Notes under the pieces: generated by a model
The model's input: only the letters and a program-made list of their open reading frames with translations
The model's database searches: none
What the model was told of the DNA's origin: nothing
Origin: Ruminococcaceae bacterium UBA1227
GTDB taxonomy: Bacteria; Bacillota; Clostridia; Oscillospirales; Acutalibacteraceae
Assembly (NCBI GenBank): GCA_002309175.1
Contig: DBWX01000013.1
Span: 3,505 to 25,678 of the forward strand
Length of the DNA: 22,174 nt
Direction of reading: 5' to 3'
Program-made: the position numbers and the translations under genes
Part shown: positions 7,565-15,963 of the stretch, one piece after another
How the letters are laid out: every line of letters begins with the position of its first letter
How positions within the stretch are numbered: position 1 is the first letter of the stretch

Positions 7565-9496
7565 ATGCCTGAACACATTTTCAATTCAAGAGACAGAGCC
7601 TACAAGAGCATATACGGTGCGGTAGCTGTCGGCGAGACGGTTACTTTCCGCCTGCTCCTGCCCATTGAATACGGCATACTCCCCATTGAATCGGCAAGCC
7701 TTGTCGTACTCGACTCAGACGGCGTACACAACATGACATTCGAGCTGCGCAAGACCGGAGACACATATCTCGGTTCCGCATACTGGCAGGTCGATTACAC
7801 TCCCCTCGTCCCGGGACTCTTCTGGTACCACTTTGAGTTCATGGCCGGGGGCTACACCCATCGCCTCTACAACGGGCCCTACGGCACCGGCTATGTCGAT
7901 GCCGAGGAGAACCCCTGGCAGCTCACCGTATACTCCGGAGAGCAGGTCGTCTCAGACAAGTGGAAGGGCGGTATCATGTACCAGATCTTCCCCGACCGCT
8001 TTAAAAACTCCGGCAGCAAGAAGATGCTGCACAAGGAGGGCAGACTCGTACCCTGGGACTCAGAGCCCGAATGGACTGAGGACAAGAAAACAGGTCTCTG
8101 GAACACGGACTATTTCGGCGGAGACCTCAAGGGTATTGAGGAGAAACTCCCCTACCTCGCCTCGCTCGGGGTTGACATAATCTACTTAAACCCCATTTTC
8201 GAGGCCCATTCAAACCACAGATACAACACCGCCGACTATATGCACATTGACCCCGTGCTCGGCCGTGAAGAGGATTTTATCGACCTCTGCTCCGCTGCGC
8301 ACAAGCTCGGCATGAAAATCATCCTCGACGGCGTGTTCTCGCACACCGGCGACGACAGCATATACTTCAACAAATACAATCACTATGACTCTGTCGGAGC
8401 CTATCAGTCAAAGGACTCACCGTACTTCTCATGGTACAAGTTCGAGAACTGGCCCAACACCTACCGCTCATGGTGGGGCATTCCGCTCCTCCCCGAAGTC
8501 ATAGAGACCAATCCGTCATATGTTGATTTCATCACCGGTCCGGGCGGCGTCATTGAAAAATGGCTGAAACTCGGTGCCGACGGCTGGCGTCTCGACGTCG
8601 CCGACGAGCTTCCGGACGAGTTTATTACCGCCATAAGAAACCGTATCAAGGCGGTGAAACCGGACGCCCTCCTGCTCGGCGAAGTCTGGGAGGACGCCTC
8701 AAATAAAACCGCTTACGGCGTGCGCCGTAAGTATCTGCTCGGCACCGAGCTCGACTCGGTCATGAACTATCCCTTCAGGAAGGCAATAATCGAATTTGTC
8801 GCAAACGACAATGCCGAGGACTTCTTCGAGCAGATTCTCACCATCACCGAAAACTATCCGAAACAGATTACGGATTCCCTTATGAATCCGCTCGGCACGC
8901 ACGACACCGTACGCATACTGACCCGCGTCGCGGGCTACGACTGCGAGGACATGTCCACGGCCGAGCAGGCAGCTTTCAGACTCGACCCCGAGACGCGCGA
9001 GCGCGCGAAAGAGCTTCTGAAAATTGCCGCTGTGCTGCAGTACACATTGCCCGGTTTCCCCTCTCTCTACTACGGAGATGAGGCCGGACTTGAAGGCGGC
9101 AAGGACCCCTTCTGCCGCGCAAGTTTCCCCTGGGGCAGTGAGGACAAGGAACTCCTCGAATTCTACAAGGAGCTGGGCTCCGTCAGAAGGCACAAGTCCT
9201 ACGTACTTGCCGATGCTGACTTTGTGCCCGTCTCCGCCGCCGACGGCGTCATCTGCTACGAGCGCAGAAAGACCGACATCTACGGCGGAAGCTTCTCGCT
9301 CGTGGTTTTGGTCAACCGCGGCGACGAGCTCATAAACTACACCCTTCCCGACTATATGAAGGACGTCTCGACAGTCTTCGCAAGCGAAGGCGTGGTATGC
9401 GACACGGGACTCGTCCGTCTCCCCGCGCACGGCTATCTCATCATGGAGAATGTGCCCGTAATAAGGAAGGAGTACAGAAGAGGCTCAAGCATTTAA
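7565..9496 (+). CDS. Intracellular GH13 alpha-glucan hydrolase (neopullulanase/maltodextrin glucosidase-like)
   Basis: Hydrolyses alpha-glucans or maltodextrins in the cytoplasm; no signal peptide is present. It is 643 residues. Residues 1 to about 130 look like an N-terminal beta-sandwich of the CBM34 or related type, followed by the (beta/alpha)8 barrel beginning at MYQIFPDRF. Catalytic residues are visible: nucleophile D344 (GWRLDVADE), acid/base E373 (LLGEVWED) and transition-state stabiliser D447 (LGTHDTVRI). Region I reads DGVFSHTG, with Ser where many GH13 enzymes have Asn. The overall pattern is closest to neopullulanase, maltogenic amylase or maltodextrin glucosidase; substrate preference among pullulan, cyclodextrin and maltodextrin is undecided. 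GGGAGG lies 6 bases before the ATG. It follows glgP by 22 bp in one operon for glycogen or starch-oligosaccharide breakdown. Confidence 0.88.
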   Translation: MPEHIFNSRDRAYKSIYGAVAVGETVTFRLLLPIEYGILPIESASLVVLDSDGVHNMTFELRKTGDTYLGSAYWQVDYTPLVPGLFWYHFEFMAGGYTHRLYNGPYGTGYVDAEENPWQLTVYSGEQVVSDKWKGGIMYQIFPDRFKNSGSKKMLHKEGRLVPWDSEPEWTEDKKTGLWNTDYFGGDLKGIEEKLPYLASLGVDIIYLNPIFEAHSNHRYNTADYMHIDPVLGREEDFIDLCSAAHKLGMKIILDGVFSHTGDDSIYFNKYNHYDSVGAYQSKDSPYFSWYKFENWPNTYRSWWGIPLLPEVIETNPSYVDFITGPGGVIEKWLKLGADGWRLDVADELPDEFITAIRNRIKAVKPDALLLGEVWEDASNKTAYGVRRKYLLGTELDSVMNYPFRKAIIEFVANDNAEDFFEQILTITENYPKQITDSLMNPLGTHDTVRILTRVAGYDCEDMSTAEQAAFRLDPETRERAKELLKIAAVLQYTLPGFPSLYYGDEAGLEGGKDPFCRASFPWGSEDKELLEFYKELGSVRRHKSYVLADADFVPVSAADGVICYERRKTDIYGGSFSLVVLVNRGDELINYTLPDYMKDVSTVFASEGVVCDTGLVRLPAHGYLIMENVPVIRKEYRRGSSI

Positions 9497-9499
9497 CTC

Positions 9500-9528
9500 T
9501 TTATAAAAGAGTTTCGTTATGATATAAT
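9500..9528 (+). promoter_or_regulatory. Extended -10 promoter of the zapA-U32 operon
   Basis: TTTATA (9500-9505), 17-bp spacer, TGATATAAT with a perfect TATAAT at 9523-9528 and an extended -10 TG at 9520-9521. A short AT-rich hairpin (AACTCTT 9495-9501 / AAGAGTT 9507-9513) overlaps the amylase stop codon and the -35; without a clear T-run it is a doubtful terminator. Confidence 0.6.
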
Positions 9529-9566
9529 CTTTTTGTATTTGTATTATTTTTAGTGAGGTTTTGAAT

Positions 9567-9920
9567 ATGGAAAAGAACAAAGTTAAGGTTTCTATCTGCG
9601 GAACTGACTACTACATCACCACAGAAGATGACCCCAAGTACGTCCTTGAACTCGCAAACGGCCTCGATGAGAGACTTACCAAGATTGTTCACGAGAACAC
9701 CCGTCTCTCCATTACACAGGCTGCAATACTGGCATCTCTCGACTATGCCGACACAGCCAAGAAGGCCACTGACACGGCTGACAACCTCCGTGCCCAGATC
9801 AAAGAGTATCTCGAGGATTCCGCCCGTTATAAGATGGAAGCCGAAGTTGCAAAGCGCGACGTTGAGCGCCTTGAGAAGGAGCTTGCTTCACTCCGCGGCG
9901 GCTCCATGAAAACATTCTGA
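9567..9920 (+). CDS. zapA: Cell division protein ZapA
   Basis: FtsZ-associated protein that bundles and stabilises the Z ring. The ATG at 9567 (117 aa) was chosen over the TTG at 9561 because the ribosome binding site GAGGT (9555-9559) sits seven bases from the ATG but one base from the TTG. The N-terminal ZapA globular region (KVKVSICGTDYYITTEDDP, then YVLELANGLDERL) is followed by an alanine-rich helix and a charged coiled coil at about residues 70-112, as expected for the dimeric FtsZ-binding protein. It is followed after 5 bp by a U32-family gene, an arrangement seen repeatedly in Clostridia, and has its own extended -10 promoter. Confidence 0.9.
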   Translation: MEKNKVKVSICGTDYYITTEDDPKYVLELANGLDERLTKIVHENTRLSITQAAILASLDYADTAKKATDTADNLRAQIKEYLEDSARYKMEAEVAKRDVERLEKELASLRGGSMKTF

Positions 9921-9925
9921 TTCAT

Positions 9926-12133
9926 ATGACAAAACCGGTTGAGATTTTGGCCCCTGCCGGCAGTTTTGACGCCCTCGTCGCTGCCGTGAGATGCGGTGCA
10001 AATGCGGTCTACCTGGGTGCCGGCGACTTCAATGCGAGAAGAAATGCCGACAACTTCACCGAGAAGGAACTCAAGGAGGCAATAAACTATTGCCACGTCC
10101 GCAATGTCAAAGTCTATCTGACTTTGAACACCCTCGTCTTTGACGCCGAAGTTTCAGCTGCACTTGAACTTTTATCGTGCGTCTGCGCCCTGGGTGCAGA
10201 CGCACTTATTGTTCAGGACCTCGGTCTCGCGAGACTGATAAGGGAAGTGGCACCGGACATGCCGCTTCACGCCTCAACACAGATGAGTGTCATGAACATC
10301 GAGGGTCTGAGAGAGCTCGAAGAGCTGGGCTTTAAACGCGCTGTTTTGCCCAGGGAACTGAGTTTTGAGGAGATTAAAGAACTTAAAGAGAACACCACGC
10401 TCGAACTTGAAGTATTCGTGCATGGTGCTCTTTGCATGTGTGTCTCCGGACAGTGCTATCTCTCAGGCATGCTGGGCGGCCGCTCGGGAAACCGCGGTCT
10501 TTGCGCCCAGCCCTGCCGCCTGCCGTTTGAGGCGCCCGGCGGCACGGGCTTCGACCTGTCGCTTAAGGACCTCTCACTCCTTGAACATCTGCCGAAGCTC
10601 GCCGAGCTCGGCATTGACTCATTTAAGATAGAGGGACGCATGAAGCGTCCGGAATATGTCGCGGCCGCCGTCTCAGCCTGCCGCGCGACAATGGACCGCG
10701 TCACAAAGGACAGACGCGACTCCGACCTCGTCGATTACTCCGGCATTGAGACTCAGAGCGAGGCGCGTCTGAAAGAACAGCTGCGCGCCGTATTCTCTCG
10801 CTCGGGTTTCACAGACGGATATTACACGGAAAAAACCGGCCGTTCCATGTTCGGCACGCGCCGCCGCGAGGACGTGACGGCGGCAGCGCCGGTACTTAAA
10901 GAACTCGCAAGGCTGTACGAGCGCGAGCCTCAGACCATACCCATCTCCTTCTCGCTCACGGCGGAGCTCCACAAGCCTCTGCTGGCCTCTGCATCGACGG
11001 GAAAGGTAAACACCTTCGTCACCTCGTCATACAAGGTTCAGAGGGCCCAGAGCCACGCTACGGACGTCTCTAAAATCCGCGACCAGCTCCACAAGACGGG
11101 AGGCACTCCTTTCAAGGTGCAGGCGACCGACATAAAGGTCGACGAAGATGTAAACATACCTCTGTCAGAGATAAACAGCATAAGAAGGCTCGCCCTTGAA
11201 AACCTGGAGAAGAAACTGGGCGAAGGTTATGAAAAATCCACCTTCTTCAAAGAGTACAAAATTTCAATCGGCGACTATACCAAGACGGACCTGCTGGAAC
11301 TCGGCACGCACTCCGTCACATGGATGAAGAATGACCCGGACGCCACACGCCCGAACGCAATCGCGAGATTCTCATCTGCCGATCAGATACCGGCGGACTT
11401 TTCTGAGTTTATAAAAGGTCCGGGCTACCGTGTAACCTCGATAATAATACCCCTCTTCACGACAGAGGATAAGTATTCCAGCATAAAGAAACTCGGCATA
11501 CCCTACGGTGTCGAAATGCCGCGCGCCCTCTTCGGCCCGCAGCGTGAAATAAGAAAGAAACTTAAAGAGGCGAAGTCGCAGGGCGCCGCCTTCGCATACT
11601 GCGGCACACTTGACGCAGTCATGCTCGCAAAGCGTGCGGGCCTGCGTGTAATGGGCGCGCAGACTTTAAACATCTGCAACAGTTTCGCCCTCGCGGAGTA
11701 TCAGGCCATGGGCCTGCACTCGGCAGTCGTCTCCGCAGAACTTGAAATATCAAAGATAAACGCACTTCGCACACCCGTGCCGCGCGGTATAGTCTCATAC
11801 GGACAGATACCGCTCATGCTCGTGCGAAACTGTCCCGTAAAGAACGGACGCAACTGCCGCTCCTGCGGCAGCAGGCTCTGTCTGACAGACAGAAAGGGCG
11901 TCCGTTTCCCCGTGACCTGCGAGGCAAACGGCGGCCGCGCTTCAGAGGTCTTAAACTCAAGGCCCATCTGGCTCGCGGACAAGCAGAGCGACCTGAAAGG
12001 AACCGACTTCCAGCTGCTTTACTTCTCCGTCGAGACTCCCGAAAAAGTCTCCGAGGTTTTAAAGGCCTTCCGCGACCAAAGCGAGCCGAAGGGCGAATTC
12101 ACGCGCGGCCTCTACTACAGGGGCGTCGAATAG
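9926..12133 (+). CDS. U32-family protein with DUF3656-like region (RlhA-type 23S rRNA hydroxylation protein candidate)
   Basis: U32 proteins were named collagenase-like peptidases, but members such as RlhA, TrhP and UbiU/V act in prephenate- or O2-dependent hydroxylation and carry Fe-S clusters. This one is 735 residues. The N-terminal barrel starts ILAPAGSFDAL, and the U32 signature EVFVHGALCMCVSGQCYLS is at 162-180. Cysteines C170, C177, C193 and C197 are candidate [4Fe-4S] ligands. A C-terminal Cys group (C636, C644, C647, C652) is a second possible metal site. The long region after about residue 350 fits DUF3656, as in RlhA, which makes 5-hydroxycytidine in 23S rRNA. The exact role is inferred from architecture only. 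The start is 5 bp after zapA with little ribosome binding site of its own, so translation is probably coupled. Confidence 0.85.
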   Translation: MTKPVEILAPAGSFDALVAAVRCGANAVYLGAGDFNARRNADNFTEKELKEAINYCHVRNVKVYLTLNTLVFDAEVSAALELLSCVCALGADALIVQDLGLARLIREVAPDMPLHASTQMSVMNIEGLRELEELGFKRAVLPRELSFEEIKELKENTTLELEVFVHGALCMCVSGQCYLSGMLGGRSGNRGLCAQPCRLPFEAPGGTGFDLSLKDLSLLEHLPKLAELGIDSFKIEGRMKRPEYVAAAVSACRATMDRVTKDRRDSDLVDYSGIETQSEARLKEQLRAVFSRSGFTDGYYTEKTGRSMFGTRRREDVTAAAPVLKELARLYEREPQTIPISFSLTAELHKPLLASASTGKVNTFVTSSYKVQRAQSHATDVSKIRDQLHKTGGTPFKVQATDIKVDEDVNIPLSEINSIRRLALENLEKKLGEGYEKSTFFKEYKISIGDYTKTDLLELGTHSVTWMKNDPDATRPNAIARFSSADQIPADFSEFIKGPGYRVTSIIIPLFTTEDKYSSIKKLGIPYGVEMPRALFGPQREIRKKLKEAKSQGAAFAYCGTLDAVMLAKRAGLRVMGAQTLNICNSFALAEYQAMGLHSAVVSAELEISKINALRTPVPRGIVSYGQIPLMLVRNCPVKNGRNCRSCGSRLCLTDRKGVRFPVTCEANGGRASEVLNSRPIWLADKQSDLKGTDFQLLYFSVETPEKVSEVLKAFRDQSEPKGEFTRGLYYRGVE

Positions 12134-12134
12134 A

Positions 12135-12180
12135 CAAAAAAGAACAACTCCGGCAGGATTCCTGCCGGAGTTGTTTTTTT
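12135..12180. terminator. Bidirectional Rho-independent terminator between convergent genes
   Basis: AACAACTCCGGCAGG (12143-12157) and CCTGCCGGAGTTGTT (12161-12175) form a perfect 15-bp stem with a 3-nt loop. A T-run follows on the plus side and an A-run precedes it, so it works on both strands, ending the zapA-U32 operon and the lipoprotein-SDR-dut-nhaC operon. Confidence 0.95.
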
Positions 12181-12185
12181 ATTAA

Positions 12186-13838
12186 TTATTCAGCAGCTTT
12201 TGTCTCGGCTGCAGCGGGCTTTTCCTTAACAAGATACTTGATACCGAAAAGAACCGCAATTGTAAGCGCAGTACCGATTACAAGGCAGATGACAGCGTTC
12301 TGGATGAAGCCTGCGAGAATGAACATAACGAACGAGATGCCGGCCACGGTCAGGGCGTAAGGAATCTGTGTCGAAACGTGATTCAGGTGGTTGCACTGAG
12401 CACCCGCCGAGGACATGATTGTCGTATCGGAGATGGGTGAGCAGTGGTCGCCGCAAACAGCACCCGCGAGGCATGCGGAAATGCCGATTGTACCGAGTAC
12501 GGAGCCTACGGGGAAGATGGCGGTGACTATCGGAATGAGAATACCGAATGTACCCCACGATGTACCTGTCGCAAAAGCAAGAGCGCAGGCGATCACGAAG
12601 ATAACTGCGGGAAGGAATGAATAGAGACTTCCCGAAGCACCCTCTACAACGGAGCCTACATACTCACGTGCCTCAAGGATACCTGTCATATTCTTAAGAG
12701 CTGTGGCGAGTGTGAGGATAAGCATTGCGGGTACCATGGCGATAAAGCCCTGGGGAACGCACTTCATTGCCTCTTTGAAAGTGAGCACCTTTCTGCAGAC
12801 CATATAGATGATGGTGAACACAAGAGCCACAAAGGAAGCAAACGGAAGAGCAATTGTCGAGTCGGTATTTGAGAAAGCGTCTATGAATCCGAGATTCATC
12901 TTCTGTGTCGGATCGAAGACCCAGTCGTCACCGACCATGCAGTTACCTACATATACAAGAGCATAAACGGAAACGGCAATGAGGAAGAGGATGGGAAGAA
13001 CGAGGTCGATTACCTTGCCCTTTTCATTCTGAGCTTCCTCCTGCTCACCCTCAAACACACCTGTTGTGAAGAGGTCGCCCTTCTCCTTGGCATTCTGCTC
13101 ATGTATTGCCATTGAACCGTAGTCATATCCCATGATTGCGATGGTGATGATGAATACGAGTGTAAGAAGCGAATAATAGTTATACGGAATGGCCGTGATA
13201 AAGAGTCTGAGACCCTGGCCGTCTTCAGCGTAGCCCGAAACAGCGGCTGCCCATGATGAGATGGGAGCTATCATACATACCGGTGCAGCTGTGGCATCGA
13301 TGATGTAGGCAAGTTTCGCACGTGAAATCTTCTTTGAATCCGTAACCGGTCTCATAACCGAACCTACCGTAAGGCAGTTGAAATAGTCATCAATGAAGAT
13401 AATTACGCCGAGTGCGAATGTCGCGAGCATTGCGCCCGCCCTGGTCTTGATGTGGGTCTGTGCCCAGCGTCCGAAAGCAGCGGAGCCGCCCGACTTGTTG
13501 ACAAGAGCGACAATCATGCCGAGGACTGCAAGGAATGCGAATATACCCGCATTTCCCGCAACCGCATCCGTGATACCGGCAGTGGTTATGTTACCGAGTG
13601 CCAGAATAGGATGGAATGAGGTTGTCATAAGACCACCGACGATTACGCCTATGAAGAGGGATGAATAAGCCTCTTTGGTGATAAGCGCAAGACAGATTGC
13701 AACGACAGGCGGAAGCAGTGCCCAGAGCGTTCCGCGCGCGTTCATAATGCTTCCCGTGAATGTGCAGAGCACTATGAAAAGAATGATGAACGCAATCGCA
13801 ATCACCGGGGTAACCGGAAACTTTTTCTTTTCAGCCAT
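12186..13838 (-). CDS. nhaC: Na+/H+ antiporter, NhaC family
   Basis: Polytopic membrane antiporter exchanging Na+ for H+, for sodium and pH homeostasis. The ATG at 13838 gives 550 residues and has AGGAGA nine bases upstream; a longer frame reaches 13937 but runs into the 3' end of the dUTPase gene and is not needed. About a dozen hydrophobic helices are visible, beginning at residues 10-30, with a soluble, charged, Glu-rich loop near residue 250-275. The family hallmarks GTSWGTFGILIPI and GDHCSPISDTTIMSSAGAQC lie between about residues 420 and 480. Related NhaC-type carriers such as malate/lactate antiporters (MleN) have the same fold, so the organic-acid antiport alternative is open. It is the last gene of the operon, 34 bp after dut, and ends at the bidirectional terminator. 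Confidence 0.88.
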   Translation of the reverse strand: MAEKKKFPVTPVIAIAFIILFIVLCTFTGSIMNARGTLWALLPPVVAICLALITKEAYSSLFIGVIVGGLMTTSFHPILALGNITTAGITDAVAGNAGIFAFLAVLGMIVALVNKSGGSAAFGRWAQTHIKTRAGAMLATFALGVIIFIDDYFNCLTVGSVMRPVTDSKKISRAKLAYIIDATAAPVCMIAPISSWAAAVSGYAEDGQGLRLFITAIPYNYYSLLTLVFIITIAIMGYDYGSMAIHEQNAKEKGDLFTTGVFEGEQEEAQNEKGKVIDLVLPILFLIAVSVYALVYVGNCMVGDDWVFDPTQKMNLGFIDAFSNTDSTIALPFASFVALVFTIIYMVCRKVLTFKEAMKCVPQGFIAMVPAMLILTLATALKNMTGILEAREYVGSVVEGASGSLYSFLPAVIFVIACALAFATGTSWGTFGILIPIVTAIFPVGSVLGTIGISACLAGAVCGDHCSPISDTTIMSSAGAQCNHLNHVSTQIPYALTVAGISFVMFILAGFIQNAVICLVIGTALTIAVLFGIKYLVKEKPAAAETKAAE

Positions 13839-13872
13839 TTTAATTTCTCCTTTTGCCAAAGTTTTTGCTGTT

Positions 13873-14304
13873 TCAGTTCCGGCCGGTCGAGCCGAAACCG
13901 CCGCGGTCCTCGCCGTCGAGGTGGTCGACCTCGACAAATTCGAGCTGCGGCTGATTCGACATTATCCGAAACTGGCAGATACGGTCATTTACGTGTATCT
14001 CCGTGTCACGCATGGCGAGTGCCGGCCAGAACCACTGATCATTGTCACCGCAGTAAGTGGTGTCAATGACGCCCATGGAATTAGTCTGGATAACGCCGAA
14101 ATTTTTGAATGTCGATGAACGCGGCACGACGTGGGCCTCATATCCTTCAGGCAGTTCTATTGCGACACCCAAAGGTATGAGTTTCCACTCTCCCGCCTTC
14201 ATCTTTATCTCCTCGGCGGCGCGCAGATCAATCCAGTCTGACTTGCCGTCGATATAGCAGAGTTTATCAATCTTATCTGTAAAGTATTTTACCTTTACTT
14301 TCAT
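13873..14304 (-). CDS. dut: Deoxyuridine 5'-triphosphate nucleotidohydrolase (dUTPase)
   Basis: Hydrolyses dUTP to dUMP and pyrophosphate, keeping uracil out of DNA and feeding dTMP synthesis. It is 143 residues, a trimeric-type dUTPase. Conserved motifs appear in order: I, DLRAAE (26-31); II, VPRSSTFKN (60-68); III, GVIDTTYCGDND (78-89), including the catalytic Asp D81; IV around NDRICQFRI (106-114); V, RGGFGSTGRN (134-143), the Gly-rich tail that closes over the nucleotide. The PRSS/TTYCGDND variants are those of clostridial enzymes. Its ATG overlaps the SDR stop codon by four bases (ATGA), so translation is coupled to the upstream gene. Confidence 0.92.
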   Translation of the reverse strand: MKVKVKYFTDKIDKLCYIDGKSDWIDLRAAEEIKMKAGEWKLIPLGVAIELPEGYEAHVVPRSSTFKNFGVIQTNSMGVIDTTYCGDNDQWFWPALAMRDTEIHVNDRICQFRIMSNQPQLEFVEVDHLDGEDRGGFGSTGRN

Positions 14305-15029
14305 ATGACCAGGCCTCCGTTTACGCCCAGAACCTGTCCGGTAACAAAGCCCGAGCACTCGTTACAGAGGAAGTAAATGCTCTTCGCTACGTCCTCCGGC
14401 GACCCTATGGCCGAAAGAGGCGTCTCCTCTTTGAGCTCATTCATGGTCTGCTCGGAATAACCGGAATTCATGTCGGTATCTATGACTCCGGGGGCCACAC
14501 AGTTGACCCTGATACCCGAAGGACCCACCTCTTTGGCGAGCGCCTTGGTCAGTCCGATAAGGGCTGATTTGGTCATGCTGTAGAGGACCTCACAGGAGGC
14601 TCCCGTCTCTCCCCACATGGATGAGACATTCACGATTGCCCCGCCCTTCCTCGATATCATCGAGGGTAAAACGGCGCGGCAGGTGTTGAACGCTCCCCTG
14701 ACATTTGTGTCCGTTATAAAGTCATAGTCGGCGTCGGTCATATCCTGCAGAAGGCCGGACACGCAGACACCGGCATTGTTTACCAGGACATCGACGGGAC
14801 CGAGGTCAGCCTCAGCTGACCTCACCATCTCAGCGACCTGCGCCGGGTCGGCCACGTCCGCTCTGTAGGATTTTGCGACGCCGCCTTTTTTAATTATTTC
14901 GTCGACGACAGAAGCTGCCGCCTCTTCATTGTTTTTGAAGTTTACCGCAACGGCAAAGCCGTGCTCAGCAAAAACCTTCGCTGTGGCGGCGCCGATTCCC
15001 CTCGACGCGCCCGTAATCAAAACAGTCAT
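14301..15029 (-). CDS. SDR-family oxidoreductase, FabG-like (3-oxoacyl-ACP reductase type)
   Basis: NADPH-dependent short-chain dehydrogenase/reductase of 242 residues. The cofactor motif TGASRGIG is at residues 6-13, the structural NNAG at 84-87, and the active site consists of N110, S136/S137, Y150 and K154 (YSMTK). The general pattern is closest to FabG. However, the gene sits with a lipoprotein, dut and nhaC rather than a fatty-acid cluster, so it may act on another carbonyl substrate and a fabG symbol is not given. It starts 3 bp after the lipoprotein stop codon (TAA ACC ATG) with a weak ribosome binding site, and overlaps dut by 4 bp; all four genes look co-transcribed. Confidence 0.87.
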   Translation of the reverse strand: MTVLITGASRGIGAATAKVFAEHGFAVAVNFKNNEEAAASVVDEIIKKGGVAKSYRADVADPAQVAEMVRSAEADLGPVDVLVNNAGVCVSGLLQDMTDADYDFITDTNVRGAFNTCRAVLPSMISRKGGAIVNVSSMWGETGASCEVLYSMTKSALIGLTKALAKEVGPSGIRVNCVAPGVIDTDMNSGYSEQTMNELKEETPLSAIGSPEDVAKSIYFLCNECSGFVTGQVLGVNGGLVI

Positions 15030-15032
15030 GGT

Positions 15033-15827
15033 TTACGGTGTTGTCTGGCCGGGCGCGGTTGTGCTGTTTGTGTTCGCATTTGCGTTTGCATTTGCATCGG
15101 TATTTGTGCCGCCCTGAACCTCATTGCCCGAGAGCTCGTTCATGGCCTCCTGGCTGTCAACAAGCGTACCGTTTGTGAAGGTATTGCTGATTGCGTTGGC
15201 TGAAGGTACACCGAGTTTTACATCGTATGTGCCGCTTGTGAGGTTTGAGACCTCGACAACGGATGCGAGCTCGCCCGTGGACTCGTTGAAGAAGAAGCTG
15301 TAGGCATAGTTGTTCTCGACATCCATATACTCCTCATGGACATAGCCGGGAGCGTCATAGGTCTTATCGAGCTCCTTGGGAACAAATTCAAGCATACCGA
15401 AGATGAGTGCTTCATAGGAAGCAAGTACGGTCTTGATATCCTCAAGTTTGGCCTGGAGACCCTCTTTGGTTACAAGGGAATCCGTAAGCTCAAAGTAATA
15501 GTTGCCTTCAACATAGTAGATACGTCCGTCACCGGTCTTGATGAAGCTCGCGCCCTGTGAGAGCGAAATCTTCTCGTCCTGGCCGATGCATGTGAATGTT
15601 ACGACGGAGCCGTCCGACATGGTCTTCTGATAGTAGAAGTTGCGGCTTGCGATAAGTTCAAGATAGGGTTTGATTCTCTTGCCCTCGAAGGAGGAGAGAT
15701 CAACCGTTGATCCGGCGTTCTGTGTGCCGCCGTCAGCATACTGGGGCTGCTTCTTCTCTTTCTTCTTACAGCCCGCAAAGCTGAAGATCATGACAAGGAT
15801 CATTAAAAGTGCAATTGTTCTTTTCAT
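15033..15827 (-). CDS. Putative lipoprotein of unknown function with Asn/Ala/Thr-rich tail
   Basis: Not recognised. The 264-residue product begins with a Lys-Arg n-region, a hydrophobic core and a lipobox FAGC, so C20 would be lipidated and the protein anchored outside the cytoplasmic membrane. KKKEKK follows the cysteine. The mature domain (about 45-235) is rich in beta-type, Tyr-containing stretches (FYYQKTMSDGSVVTFTC, RIYYVEGNYYFEL), reminiscent of LolA/LolB-like or DUF lipoproteins of gut Clostridia, but this is only an impression. The last 25 residues are a low-complexity tail (DANANANANTNSTTAPG) encoded by hexanucleotide-like repeats. GAGGG lies 7 bases before the ATG. It is the first gene of the lipoprotein-SDR-dut-nhaC operon. 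Confidence 0.8.
   Translation of the reverse strand: MKRTIALLMILVMIFSFAGCKKKEKKQPQYADGGTQNAGSTVDLSSFEGKRIKPYLELIASRNFYYQKTMSDGSVVTFTCIGQDEKISLSQGASFIKTGDGRIYYVEGNYYFELTDSLVTKEGLQAKLEDIKTVLASYEALIFGMLEFVPKELDKTYDAPGYVHEEYMDVENNYAYSFFFNESTGELASVVEVSNLTSGTYDVKLGVPSANAISNTFTNGTLVDSQEAMNELSGNEVQGGTNTDANANANANTNSTTAPGQTTP
15066..15104. repeat. Degenerate hexanucleotide repeats encoding the lipoprotein tail
   Basis: Successive units of the form GCATTT/GCGTTT/GTATTT (plus strand) encode the Asn-Ala tract near the lipoprotein C-terminus. Each unit is two codons, so slippage would change tail length without a frameshift. Confidence 0.6.
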
Positions 15828-15896
15828 GAAATATCCCTCGCTTTTGAAATAATCTATATCATTTCATCCTATTATTTAATAAAAATTTACCTATGT

Positions 15897-15925
15897 ATGT
15901 TACCATATTACACCTTGCATTTCAA
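15897..15925 (-). promoter_or_regulatory. Candidate promoter of the lipoprotein operon
   Basis: Minus strand TTGAAA (15925-15920), 17-bp spacer, TAACAT (15902-15897; 4 of 6 consensus bases). The predicted leader is about 60 nt. An AT-rich alternative -10 (TATAGA, 15858-15853) lies nearer the gene but has no good -35. Confidence 0.4.
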
Positions 15926-15944
15926 GAACATAGTGTGGTAATAT
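15915..15944 (+). promoter_or_regulatory. Promoter of tRNA-Thr and the downstream PAS-like gene
   Basis: TTGCAT (15915-15920), 18-bp spacer, TAATAT (15939-15944) with an extended -10 TG at 15936-15937. Transcription would start near 15951, about 13 nt before the tRNA. Its -35 shares one base with the oppositely directed -35 of the lipoprotein operon. Confidence 0.55.
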
Positions 15945-15963
15945 GTTTAGGCACGACAGCCAT

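Noticed and set aside
8699..9430. 243-codon minus-strand open frame inside the GH13 gene
   Set aside because: Antisense shadow; the sense frame holds the third catalytic residue and family motifs.
9495..9513. Terminator after the GH13 gene
   Set aside because: The stem is 7 bp and AT-rich, and the following sequence is TCGTTATG rather than a T-run.
13839..13937. 33-residue N-terminal extension of the NhaC antiporter
   Set aside because: It overlaps the dut 3' end and the antiporter's own ribosome binding site; the ATG at 13838 fits the family start.
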